Below are positions 1-9,519 of a DNA stretch of 64,000 nt, one piece after another. Position numbers and translations under genes: made by a program. This stretch comes from an uncultured Bacteroidota bacterium (GTDB taxonomy: Bacteria; Bacteroidota; Bacteroidia; Flavobacteriales; Flavobacteriaceae), in the NCBI GenBank assembly GCA_902560065.1, contig CACEKG010000001.1:1-64000 (forward strand), written 5' to 3'. The notes beneath the pieces were generated by a model that saw nothing but the letters and a program-made list of their open reading frames with translations, ran no database searches and had not been told where the DNA came from. Numbering within the stretch: the stretch's first letter is position 1; each line of letters begins with the position of its first letter.

Positions 1-1
1 T

Positions 2-118
2 TTAAAATCTAATAATATTTTGTTGTCTGGAGAGTTTACTGATGTTAAAAAACCTTCCTTATTACAAGAAATAAGAAAGAAAAATAAAATAAAAAACTTA
101 AGAATTTTCATGATTTAA
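2..118 (+). CDS. C-terminal fragment of a CDS truncated by the window edge
   Basis: Open frame from base 2 (LKSNNILLSGEFTDVKKPSLLQEIRKKNKIKNLRIFMI*) ending at TAA 116-118; no start inside the window. Confidence 0.45.
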   Translation, partial: LKSNNILLSGEFTDVKKPSLLQEIRKKNKIKNLRIFMI

Positions 119-186
119 ATTTAGAATACAAATAAACAAAAAAATGACTTAAGAAATTTCTTCTATATGATTGTGAAAATATTATA

Positions 187-1323
187 TCATTTTCTAGGTC
201 CTCTTGCTAAAGGACTATTTGGTTCTTTTTTCGGAACTCTCCCAAAAATTTCTGGCAAATGAATATTTTTAAATTTTGGTAAAACGTATTTAGCAAATAA
301 TTTACATTCTTTTTCATGTGGATAACCAGATAAAATAAATGAGCTGATACCCATATCCATATATCTTTTCATTTTATTATAAACCTGATCAGGATCACCA
401 ACAATAGCAGCTCCACAACCCGAGCGAGCTAGACCTATACCCGTCCATAAATGAGGTTCAGCAAAATAATCTTTATTTGATTTATCCCTCAAATTTGACT
501 GTCTAGATACTCCAAGAGATTTAGAATCTTGAGCTCTGTTTTTTATTTCTTTTCCTAATTCTAAATCTAATTTAGATATTAATTTTTCAGCATCTTCTAT
601 AGCCTGCTTTTCAGTTTCTCGAACAATAACATGAACTCTTAATCCAAATTGAACTGTTCTTTCAAATAAAGATGCTTTTTGTTTCATATTATTTATTAAT
701 TCAATTATGTTTTCTTCAGTATCAGGCCACATTAAATAAACATCACAATACTCTGCACATAAATCTACTCCATCTGGAGAATAGCCTCCAAAATAAAGTA
801 GAGGTCCTCCGTTTTGTTGATATGGTTTAACTGGAGCAGATGGTAAATTAATATTATAAAATTTTCCTTTAAAATTAATATTGTCTTGGGTCCAAGATTG
901 TTTTAATATATGAATAACTTCTCTAGATCTTAAATATCTCTCTGAAGATTCTAATTTCATTCCTGGTAAATCTGAAGAAATAATATTTATCGTTAACCTC
1001 CCCTTTAAGATATGATCTAAAGTAGCTATAGTTCTTGCAAGCATCGGAGGATGAATTTCTCCACATCTTATAGCAGCTAAAAAGTTTATTTGTTTAGTTA
1101 AAGGAGCCATTGCCGAAACAAAAGACAATGTATCTTGACCCACCTGATAGGATGAAGGGCACAAAACATTTGAATACCCAAGTCTGTCAGCAGTCTTGAT
1201 TATAGAAGAAGTATTTTCCCAAGAACTTTTATATATAGGGTTTCTCTCACCCAAAAAAGCATCGTCTCCATCACATATAGGAGCAAACCATGAAATTTCA
1301 GCTCCTTGAATTTCTGATTTCAT
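187..1323 (-). CDS. LLM-class (luciferase-like) flavin-dependent oxidoreductase, SsuD-like
   Basis: Full-length ORF with bacterial-luciferase-family features (GRLTINIISSD, GPLLYFGGYSPDG, GDPDQVYNKMKRYMDMGISSFILSGYPH). Confidence 0.85.
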   Translation of the reverse strand: MKSEIQGAEISWFAPICDGDDAFLGERNPIYKSSWENTSSIIKTADRLGYSNVLCPSSYQVGQDTLSFVSAMAPLTKQINFLAAIRCGEIHPPMLARTIATLDHILKGRLTINIISSDLPGMKLESSERYLRSREVIHILKQSWTQDNINFKGKFYNINLPSAPVKPYQQNGGPLLYFGGYSPDGVDLCAEYCDVYLMWPDTEENIIELINNMKQKASLFERTVQFGLRVHVIVRETEKQAIEDAEKLISKLDLELGKEIKNRAQDSKSLGVSRQSNLRDKSNKDYFAEPHLWTGIGLARSGCGAAIVGDPDQVYNKMKRYMDMGISSFILSGYPHEKECKLFAKYVLPKFKNIHLPEIFGRVPKKEPNSPLARGPRK

Positions 1324-1450
1324 TATTTTTTAATCTAATAAATTAAATATATGTTAAAAATAAAAGTATTATATATATTTGACCTTATTATAACCATAAA
1401 TTAAATCATGATGAAAAAAATAATTTATTTCTGGCAAATTATATTATAAT

Positions 1451-1936
1451 ATGATATGCCAAAAGTTCTTATTTAAAAAAAGTGTTTTTTTTAAATTTTT
1501 GTTTTTAACAATTTTATTCTTTTCAAATACATTTTCAAAATCTTTTTCTCAAGGAAAGAAAATAGTTTTAAAAGAAGTTGAAGTTGAAGAAAAAGCTATT
1601 CCAGTTATAAATATATTGAACAAAGCTTATTCTTTTAAGGAGAGAGATAAGTTTATAAAGCTCCTTTTAAGTAACAAATTTTGGAAAAACAATTTTTTTA
1701 TAAAAATTAATTTAAGCAGCTTTGATAATAAATCTTTATATGAATTTGACTTAAAAGGAGAAACTATTGTTAAAATAAATAGTAAAATTTTATCTAAAAA
1801 ACATAAATATAAAACTTACAGAAAAATTAAAAATTTAATTTCAAAAATAGAAAATATAAGAATTTATTATTATAAAAAAACTGACACTTTAAATAGATTT
1901 ATTGTTGAAATTAAAACTAAAAAAATACATCAATAA
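1451..1936 (+). CDS. Hypothetical exported protein
   Basis: 161-aa ORF with N-terminal hydrophobic signal-like segment; no recognised domain. Confidence 0.6.
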   Translation: MICQKFLFKKSVFFKFLFLTILFFSNTFSKSFSQGKKIVLKEVEVEEKAIPVINILNKAYSFKERDKFIKLLLSNKFWKNNFFIKINLSSFDNKSLYEFDLKGETIVKINSKILSKKHKYKTYRKIKNLISKIENIRIYYYKKTDTLNRFIVEIKTKKIHQ

Positions 1937-1944
1937 ATCTATTT

Positions 1945-2019
1945 TTAATTCGATAATCTAAAAACGACTCTTCTATTATTAGATCTTCCTAAGGAGGTAT
2001 TATTTGAGTCAATCTGTAC
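1945..2019 (-). pseudogene. Remnant of the C-terminal tail of an OmpA/MotB-domain protein
   Basis: Minus-strand translation VQIDSNNTSLGRSNNRRVVFRLSN* resembles the OmpA C-terminal signature (GR..NRRV.F.L); only ~24 codons remain, immediately after the yhhQ stop in the same frame. Confidence 0.5.
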
Positions 2020-2619
2020 TTATTTTTGTTTCTTAATTTTCTTTAAAAGAAAATTGAGTAACAACCCATAAGCAGGTAAAAAGAATAATAAACCAATAAC
2101 AATTTTTAAAACTGTTTGATTCCCTGCAATTTCAAACCAGTTAGAAGCCATATATATATCTTCGGAACCAGAAAATGCAGTAAAAAAGAAAACATATGTG
2201 TCAATTATATTAGAAATTACTGTAGATAAAGCAGGAGCTATCCACCAAGCAGAATATCTATCTCTAATGGACTGAAACGCATATATATCTATTAATATTC
2301 CTAAAGCATAAGCTGTAGCGCTTGCAAAGCCAATTCTAAATGCTACTGATTGAGGGTTGCCCTCTAAATAAACAATTAAAATTGATGAAATAATTGCTAA
2401 AGGATAAGTATAAATTATTGTTTTCTGTGCTATTGATTTACCTAAAAGTCTAACTGTTAAATCAGTAGCTACCACAACAAGGGGAAACACAAAAGCCGCC
2501 CATGTAATTTTATAACCCAAAAGTTCAATAGGAATTGCAACTAAGGCATTTGACAAAGTTGTGATACTTATATGCAATAAAACTAAGCCTAATAGAATGT
2601 TTGATATATTTTTAAACAT
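2020..2619 (-). CDS. yhhQ: Queuosine precursor transporter, YhhQ/VUT family
   Basis: Multi-TM protein with family pattern (ATDLTVRLLGKSIAQ, SRIGFASATAYALG-like, DIYAFQSIRD). Confidence 0.8.
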   Translation of the reverse strand: MFKNISNILLGLVLLHISITTLSNALVAIPIELLGYKITWAAFVFPLVVVATDLTVRLLGKSIAQKTIIYTYPLAIISSILIVYLEGNPQSVAFRIGFASATAYALGILIDIYAFQSIRDRYSAWWIAPALSTVISNIIDTYVFFFTAFSGSEDIYMASNWFEIAGNQTVLKIVIGLLFFLPAYGLLLNFLLKKIKKQK

Positions 2620-2638
2620 TAATTATTTTAAATTATTA

Positions 2639-3091
2639 CTACCACTTTTCCCATGGAAATATATACCAAACTGGATTTTTAGATTTGTCAATTAGTTGCC
2701 CCTGATAATCTATTTTTATTTTGCTTTTAATATTATTAATTAAAGCAGCAAAACGTATTTCAGGTTCATTTTTTAAAGAATGGTCTTTAATTAATTTGAG
2801 AGTGTTTCCCGAATCATTAATATCATCAACTATTAATAACTTTTGATATTTTGTCAAACAATCATTCAAAACAGAAAAATTTGGACTAACTGAGCTATCT
2901 CTTAATTGAATATCAATTACTTTGTGAGGTATTTCAATTTTATGAGATAAATATATTCCAGGAATACAACCACCTCTGTTTATGCTTAAAATAATTTCAG
3001 GCATCCAATTTGAATCATTCATCTGCTCAATTATCCTAATAATTGCAACATGCATTTCATCAATAGAATAATTAACTTTTAGTTCAGACAT
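2639..3091 (-). CDS. Phosphoribosyltransferase (xanthine/guanine-type)
   Basis: PRPP-binding motif LLIVDDINDSGNTL; INRGGCIPG. Confidence 0.8.
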   Translation of the reverse strand: MSELKVNYSIDEMHVAIIRIIEQMNDSNWMPEIILSINRGGCIPGIYLSHKIEIPHKVIDIQLRDSSVSPNFSVLNDCLTKYQKLLIVDDINDSGNTLKLIKDHSLKNEPEIRFAALINNIKSKIKIDYQGQLIDKSKNPVWYIFPWEKW

Positions 3092-3113
3092 ATTTTAATA
3101 AATTTTATAATAT

Positions 3114-5327
3114 TTAATTTAAAGCAAAAGCTAGATAAGAGTCTCCAGATTTAGTACCCATCTTACCTCCTCCACATGCAATAACAACATATTGTTTTCC
3201 ATCTATTTGATATGTAATTGGTGTGGCATATCCGCCGGCTGGTAATTTGGCTTTCCATATTTCTTCTCCAGTTTTTTTGTCAAAAGCTCTGAAATATTCA
3301 TCATTAGTAGCTCCTATAAATATTAATCCTCCGTCTGTTAATATAGGACCTCCGTAATTTTCTGTACCTGTTTTAGAAAAGCCTTGTTTAGTTAATTCTT
3401 CATATTCTCCCAAAGGTACTTGCCAAACAATTTCACCTTTATTTAGATCTATAGCATTTAAAGTTCCCCAAGGCGGTTTAACAGCTGGATAACCATTTTC
3501 ATCCATAAATCTTCCAAAATAATTTATAGAATATGGTACGATATTAGGATCAAGTTCTCTAAAAGAATTCAGGTCCAAATCAATGTTATCATCATCTAAT
3601 AAAAATGCTGTCATAGCTTTAACTTGACTTTCTGAAACTTGTGGCATTGGCATCATACTTCCTTTTCCATTTTTTATTATTAATGACAATTCATTTTTTT
3701 TAAATTTATTCTTTAGGTTTTTTAAACCAGGAATATTGGAAATTCCATCTAAATCCGCTCCATGACATCTTGAACATTGTTGAGAATAAATTGATTTACC
3801 GTAACTTTTTACTGGATCTTTTTTTAACTGCCATTCCCATTCCTTAGGTGTATCATACTTATTTGCAATTGAAACCCAAGGCATTTCATTTGAATTCACA
3901 TACAACCATCCAGAGTTAGGATCAAATGCTGCTCCTCCCCATTCTGCTCCACCATCTAAACCAGGAAAAGTAATTGATCTTTTTTCCTCGCTATGTGGAT
4001 GAAATTGCCCTTGTGAATTTAAAGTTTCAAACACTTCTTTAATTGTTTTATCTGAAACCTTTTCCTTTTGATTTGGAGTCCATGCAAGTAGAGCTTTTGA
4101 GTTTGGAAACATATCGTTAATCATATCTTTAGTAAATTCCTGTCTTGCAAAAGGAGGGATTTTTGTTGGTAGTGGTTGAGTAGGCCAAGATTCTTCATCC
4201 TCTAGTTCAGATTTTGGAAATGGAAATTCTTTTACTGGAAAAATATGGTTTCCAGTTTTTCTATCAAAGACAAAAACATGACCCGATTTAGTTACCTGTG
4301 CAACAGCCTTAATTAATTTTCCCTCTATATTTATATTAACTAAATTTGGAGGTGCTGGCAAATCTCTATCCCAAAGATCATGATGAACAAATTGAAAATG
4401 CCATAAACGATTCCCGTTATTTGCATCTAATGCAATTAAAGAATTTGCAAATAAATTTTCGCCCTTTCTATTCCCCCCCCAAAAATCATAAGATGCAGAG
4501 CCAGTTGGAATATATACTATACCTGTTTCTTCATCTAGTGTCATTCCTGCCCATGAGTTTGCTCCTCCAACATACTTGTAAGCATCTTTAGGCCAGGTTT
4601 CATATCCATATTCACCTGGTTGAGGAATTGTGTTGAATCTCCAAACTAAGTCACCTGTATCTAAATCATAAGCTCGAATATGTCCAGGTGAAGCTCCAGG
4701 CCCTTCATGCACTCTAGTTCCCTGAATTAATATATTTTTATAAACAACCCCTGGAGTATTAGCAACAACAGATAAGGTTTCAAATGGTCTACCTAGGTTT
4801 TTTCTTAAATCAATTTTGCCTTTATCTCCGAAAGTATTTTCAATTTTACCAGTTAAAGCATCAACTGAATATATATAGCTTCCTGAGGTATAAATTATTC
4901 TTCCATCAGCTTTGTCATCCCAATAAATTATACCTCTATTAACACCCCACCATCCAGGACCTACATCTTGACCATGATCAAATTTCCAAATTTCTTTACC
5001 TGTCTTAGCATTAATAGCAAATAATTTTGTGACAGGATTCGTTCCATATAAAATAGAGTCTATTACAATTGGACTACACTGAATTTGAGTTGTATTTTTT
5101 CCATTAAGATCACCAGACTTGTATTCCCAAACTTTCTTTAAGGTTTTTACATTAGATTTATTTATTTGATTTAATGATGAATAATGAGTTCTTGCCTTAT
5201 CTCCCAAATATTCATTCCATTGCTTAAAGTTTTGATTTAAAAAATTTAATTCTTTTCTATCAAGGTCTTTAGAACAAGAAAATAAAAGAATAAATACTAA
5301 AGATAAGTTTATTTGTTTCATTAACAT
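3114..5327 (-). CDS. PQQ-dependent quinoprotein dehydrogenase (glucose dehydrogenase-like) with a cytochrome c domain
   Basis: PQQ beta-propeller motifs (KTGKEIWKF, DLVWRFNTIPQPGE, GEEIWKAKLPAGGYATPITY), heme c site CSRCH, lipoprotein-like N-terminus LLFSCS. Confidence 0.88.
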   Translation of the reverse strand: MLMKQINLSLVFILLFSCSKDLDRKELNFLNQNFKQWNEYLGDKARTHYSSLNQINKSNVKTLKKVWEYKSGDLNGKNTTQIQCSPIVIDSILYGTNPVTKLFAINAKTGKEIWKFDHGQDVGPGWWGVNRGIIYWDDKADGRIIYTSGSYIYSVDALTGKIENTFGDKGKIDLRKNLGRPFETLSVVANTPGVVYKNILIQGTRVHEGPGASPGHIRAYDLDTGDLVWRFNTIPQPGEYGYETWPKDAYKYVGGANSWAGMTLDEETGIVYIPTGSASYDFWGGNRKGENLFANSLIALDANNGNRLWHFQFVHHDLWDRDLPAPPNLVNINIEGKLIKAVAQVTKSGHVFVFDRKTGNHIFPVKEFPFPKSELEDEESWPTQPLPTKIPPFARQEFTKDMINDMFPNSKALLAWTPNQKEKVSDKTIKEVFETLNSQGQFHPHSEEKRSITFPGLDGGAEWGGAAFDPNSGWLYVNSNEMPWVSIANKYDTPKEWEWQLKKDPVKSYGKSIYSQQCSRCHGADLDGISNIPGLKNLKNKFKKNELSLIIKNGKGSMMPMPQVSESQVKAMTAFLLDDDNIDLDLNSFRELDPNIVPYSINYFGRFMDENGYPAVKPPWGTLNAIDLNKGEIVWQVPLGEYEELTKQGFSKTGTENYGGPILTDGGLIFIGATNDEYFRAFDKKTGEEIWKAKLPAGGYATPITYQIDGKQYVVIACGGGKMGTKSGDSYLAFALN

Positions 5328-5452
5328 TTTTAAGATTTTTAAATTTAGGAAAAAATTATTTTTTATAATTGAAACAAAAAGATGTAATTAAAAAAATTTT
5401 ATTTTTAATCTATATTTGAAAGTTTTATAACACTAAACCATAAACCAAAAAA

Positions 5453-5965
5453 ATGAAAAAATTATTATTATTAATATTTTCTTTACTATTAACAACATCG
5501 ATATATGCTCAATCAATAACAGTAAATGAAAATAAATTGACTAAAAAGGAGCAAAGGGAACTTAAAAATCAACTTAAAAAAGAACGTAGAGAACAAAAAA
5601 AGCAAGAAAAGTTCAAGCGAATGGGGCTTAATGAATATGGCATTGATATAAATGCTAAAGACTGGGTTCAAGCACTTAGATACCACTTAGGTGGAAAAGT
5701 AACTCAAAATGTAAATGGTATACCAATTCTAGTTCCTGTATCTACACTTGGCGCTGGTGCCAGTTCAGTTGGAGGTTCTTTCAAAAGTGTAAACGTTAAA
5801 CAACCTTTATGGGTTATTGATGGTGTACCTGTAGGAAATGCTCCTGGTGGAGTTCAATCTCTATCAAGAATGATTAAAGATGTTAAAGTATTAAAACATT
5901 CTGATGCAACTAAATATGGTACAAGGGGTGCTTTTGGAGTTATTGAAATAATAACTACTCCATGA
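5453..5965 (+). CDS. Secreted protein with TonB-dependent receptor plug-like domain
   Basis: Signal peptide; PLWVIDGVPVG...SRMIKDVKVLKHSDATKYGTRGAFGVIEIIT resembles the SusC plug domain; no beta-barrel. Confidence 0.7.
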   Translation: MKKLLLLIFSLLLTTSIYAQSITVNENKLTKKEQRELKNQLKKERREQKKQEKFKRMGLNEYGIDINAKDWVQALRYHLGGKVTQNVNGIPILVPVSTLGAGASSVGGSFKSVNVKQPLWVIDGVPVGNAPGGVQSLSRMIKDVKVLKHSDATKYGTRGAFGVIEIITTP

Positions 5966-5982
5966 AAGTTTAGTAAAAAAAA

Positions 5983-6366
5983 TTATTTTTTATCTATTGA
6001 ATATTTTCCTGGACCTATCATTGCAATTACTAAAAAACCAAACATAAATAATAACGCTTTCTCTTTTCGAGGAAATGGATCATCCCAATGAGAAACAAAA
6101 GCAGCAACTGCCATTCCAATTACTGGGAATATTGAAAACCATCGAGTTTTAAAACCAATTAATATAAAAACAGGTGCAACAAACTCTGCAAAAGTTATTA
6201 AAATTAGAGACCAAAAAGATCCCAAGCCAATTGGATCACTAAATTTAATTTCATCTGCAAATAATTTTTCAACTTTACTTATACCATGTGTTAACATTAA
6301 AACAGAGAATGAAATTCTTAAAATAAGTCTCCCTAAATCAGAAAAGAGTTTCATTTTAATTATCAA
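5983..6366 (-). CDS. DoxX family membrane protein
   Basis: Four-TM protein, LILRISFSVLMLTHGISK ... DoxX pattern. Confidence 0.8.
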   Translation of the reverse strand: MIIKMKLFSDLGRLILRISFSVLMLTHGISKVEKLFADEIKFSDPIGLGSFWSLILITFAEFVAPVFILIGFKTRWFSIFPVIGMAVAAFVSHWDDPFPRKEKALLFMFGFLVIAMIGPGKYSIDKK

Positions 6367-6482
6367 TTTAAGTTATTATTCATTTTTTAAATTTAATTGA
6401 AAGATATATTTGAATAATTAAAAATCAAAAACATTTCAAACTTTATTAGTCATTATTCTACTATATTTAAAAAAAGTTTGTA

Positions 6483-8066
6483 ATGATCCAGTCCTATAAA
6501 AAAAACCCCCAGTTAGATAAATCTTATGATGCCATTTTAATTGGTACAGGTATTGGATGTCTATGTGCAGGTGCATTGCTAGCAAAATCTGGAAACAAAG
6601 TTTTATTGCTTGAACGCCACTATACTGCTGGAGGTTTTACACATGTATTTAAAAGAAAAGGGTTTGAATGGGATGTTGGGATTCATTACATTGGAGAAGT
6701 TCAAAGACCCAATAGCATATTAAGAAAATTGTTTGATTATGTTTCAGATAACAAACTGAAATGGGATGATATGGGTGATGTTTATGATAGTATTATAATA
6801 GGAAAAGAAAGATTTGATTTCATAAAAGGGGTAGAAAATTTTAAAAGTAAAATGGGTGAATATTTTCCAAATGAAATTAAAGCAATTGAAAAATACATTA
6901 ATCTCATTTTTTCAGTTAATAAAGTTTCAGCAAAATTTTATATGGAAAAAGCTTTATCTCCAATCATGAGCTTTTTTTTTAGTAATTATTTTAGGAAAAA
7001 ATTTCTAAATTATTCAGATCGAACTACATATGATGTGCTTCGTGAAATTACAAGTAATGAAAAACTGATCAAAGTTCTTTGCGGACAATATGGAGACTAT
7101 GGTCTTCCTCCCAAACAAAGTAGTTTTGCAATGCATGCATCTTTGGCTAAGCATTATATGAATGGTGGAAGCGTACCAAATGGAGGTTCTTCAAAAATTT
7201 TAGAGACTATTGGAAAAGTTATAACAAAAAATGGAGGGACTATTCTAGTTAGAGCTGAGGTAAATGAAATTATAATAGAAAATAATAAAACTAAAGGAGT
7301 TCGATTAATGGATGATAACTGTATTTATGCTAATAAAGTTATAAGTGGTACTGGAGTCTTTAATACGTTTAAAAAATTAGTGCCCGCGTCAATTAGTATT
7401 AAACATAAATATCTCGAAAAATTAAAAAACGTTAAACCATCTGTTGGTTATATTTGTTTGTATGTTGGCCTTAAGGGATCATCAGATGATTTAAACCTTC
7501 CTAAAAATAATTTGTGGATCTATCCAGATGATCTTGACCATGATAGTTGTGTCGATCGTTTTACAAAAGATAACGATGAAGAGTTTCCTCTAGTTTACAT
7601 ATCTTTTCCATCTTCTAAATTTTCTGATTGGAATGATAGATATCCCGGTAAAAGTACTATTGATATTATTACTATGATGCCTTATGAATCTTTTTCCAAA
7701 TGGAATAAAACAACATGGAAAAAACGTGGCTTAGATTATGAATCAAAAAAAGAAAAGTTTTCTCAACGTTTATTAACTCACCTATATAATCAATTACCCC
7801 ATTTAAAAGGAGCTGTTGAACACTATGAACTTTCCACTCCTCTATCAACTGAACATTTCTCAAATTATAAAAAAGGTGCACTTTATGGAATAGATCATAA
7901 TCCTGAACGTTTTAGACAAAAATTTTTAAAACCAAAAACAAAAATAAAAGGATTGTATATAACAGGACAAGATATTGTTACAGCGGGAGTTGGTGGTGGT
8001 TTATTTTCTGGTTTAATTACTTCAGCAACAATAACTGGTGTAAATTATTTAAAAAAAATTTTTTGA
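6483..8066 (+). CDS. FAD-dependent phytoene desaturase / carotenoid isomerase / retinol saturase-family oxidoreductase
   Basis: Dinucleotide-binding GTGIGCLCAGALLAKSGNKVLLLERH.. GGFTHVFKRKGFEWDVGIHYIG; C-terminal GLYITGQDIVTAGVGGGLFSG. Confidence 0.85.
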   Translation: MIQSYKKNPQLDKSYDAILIGTGIGCLCAGALLAKSGNKVLLLERHYTAGGFTHVFKRKGFEWDVGIHYIGEVQRPNSILRKLFDYVSDNKLKWDDMGDVYDSIIIGKERFDFIKGVENFKSKMGEYFPNEIKAIEKYINLIFSVNKVSAKFYMEKALSPIMSFFFSNYFRKKFLNYSDRTTYDVLREITSNEKLIKVLCGQYGDYGLPPKQSSFAMHASLAKHYMNGGSVPNGGSSKILETIGKVITKNGGTILVRAEVNEIIIENNKTKGVRLMDDNCIYANKVISGTGVFNTFKKLVPASISIKHKYLEKLKNVKPSVGYICLYVGLKGSSDDLNLPKNNLWIYPDDLDHDSCVDRFTKDNDEEFPLVYISFPSSKFSDWNDRYPGKSTIDIITMMPYESFSKWNKTTWKKRGLDYESKKEKFSQRLLTHLYNQLPHLKGAVEHYELSTPLSTEHFSNYKKGALYGIDHNPERFRQKFLKPKTKIKGLYITGQDIVTAGVGGGLFSGLITSATITGVNYLKKIF

Positions 8067-8100
8067 TTCCTTAAATTGTAAATGTTTTTAAATTATAGTT

Positions 8101-8538
8101 ATGGATCTTTACGATATTACTTTTATTTTATCTACTTTATGGATTGGCCCTTTCTGGTTTGCTATGCTTATAAATCCTGAAAAAGAAAAAACAAAAAATC
8201 TTTTAAAGGGACCTTGGTTTTTTTTAGGTCCAATATTAATCTGGTTTATTTTAATAGGATTTGACCCACAAGGCTTGATCGATTTTGCAACAAGCACATC
8301 AAATCCAGATGGATTTATAGAAGGTTTAGCTGCAGGTTTAGGGACAAAAGCTGGTTTAACTGCAACTTGGGCTCATATGGTCGCTGGAGATATTTTTGTT
8401 ACAAGATGGATATGGTTAAAATCTCTTGAAATAAATGCTAATAAATGGGTAATGAGATTATCTATATTTTTTGGCATTATGCTTATGCCTGTTGGTTTAG
8501 CAATTCATCTATTTTTTAGTTATTTAAATAAAAAATAG
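8101..8538 (+). CDS. ABA4-like (DUF4281) membrane protein
   Basis: LWIGPFWFAMLINP...WAHMVAGDIFVTRWIWLKSLE, ABA4/DUF4281 signature. Confidence 0.75.
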   Translation: MDLYDITFILSTLWIGPFWFAMLINPEKEKTKNLLKGPWFFLGPILIWFILIGFDPQGLIDFATSTSNPDGFIEGLAAGLGTKAGLTATWAHMVAGDIFVTRWIWLKSLEINANKWVMRLSIFFGIMLMPVGLAIHLFFSYLNKK

Positions 8539-8541
8539 ATA

Positions 8542-9519
8542 TTAATTATCCCAAGACGATTTTCTAACTTTATTGATAATTATTCTATACCTAAATAAAA
8601 GTTCTGTATTATTTGCCTTTAAAGCACTTGTAAGGTTCTGAGAATTTATGCCATTTCTAGATTCATAACCAAAACCAAATTCAAAATTTTTAAAACCCTT
8701 AAATAAAACTTGATAATTTGTGTAATAATTATTTGATACACCCAGACCTATTGAAATTTTATCAATAATCTCTAGATTCGTAATCGCCGTTAACTGGTTA
8801 TCCAAATTTTTTACAAAACTATAAATCAAAGATGGTCTTAAGGTTAAACTATTATTAATTTTAATATCTATACCAGAAGAAACAAATAGCTGACCCTTAT
8901 CAATAGCTTGAGAAACTATACCATTCTCTTCTTGGTAACGGTTAGAGTTCAATAAATTATTAATAGATACACCTAGGAAATAATTATTTCCTTTTAAAAA
9001 TACTCCCATACCTAAAATTGGATTCCAATAGTTATTAACTAAATTAAGCGAAGGATTGCTTTCTTGAGTTACCCTTTCAATTGAATTAATATCAATACTA
9101 TTAAAAAAAACTCCACCCTTAAGCCCAAAGTTAATTTCTGTATTACTAGTAATTTGCAATTTATAACGATAATCAAAAGAGGCTATTCCATAAGATTCAA
9201 TATTGACTTTTTCATTTTGTAGACTAATTCCCCATGAGGCATTTCTATTTTCATTTGAATGATAAATCAATGACTGGACTTTTGGCCCATTTTCTACTCC
9301 CATCATCGAGGTTTTGTAATTAATCCCTATCATTTGTCCTTCAATTCCAGTTGAGGCAGGATTAATTAAACTCATGTTTTGTTTAAAAAATAAAAAATAT
9401 GGCTGTTGTTGAGAAAAAACTATTTGACCTATAGTAAAGAATAAAACTATAAGAATTGTTTTTAATATGTTATTTATTTTTTTCGTTTTTATTTCTTTTA
9501 ATAGGTTAAGAAAATCCAT
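8542..9519 (-). CDS. PorP/SprF family type IX secretion membrane protein
   Basis: [38 protein letters not shown]...[11 protein letters not shown] pattern of PorP/SprF. Confidence 0.85.
   Translation of the reverse strand: MDFLNLLKEIKTKKINNILKTILIVLFFTIGQIVFSQQQPYFLFFKQNMSLINPASTGIEGQMIGINYKTSMMGVENGPKVQSLIYHSNENRNASWGISLQNEKVNIESYGIASFDYRYKLQITSNTEINFGLKGGVFFNSIDINSIERVTQESNPSLNLVNNYWNPILGMGVFLKGNNYFLGVSINNLLNSNRYQEENGIVSQAIDKGQLFVSSGIDIKINNSLTLRPSLIYSFVKNLDNQLTAITNLEIIDKISIGLGVSNNYYTNYQVLFKGFKNFEFGFGYESRNGINSQNLTSALKANNTELLFRYRIIINKVRKSSWDN

Noticed and set aside
4346-4591. Plus-strand 81-aa ORF
   Set aside because: Fully antisense to the strongly supported quinoprotein dehydrogenase gene; no domain signal.
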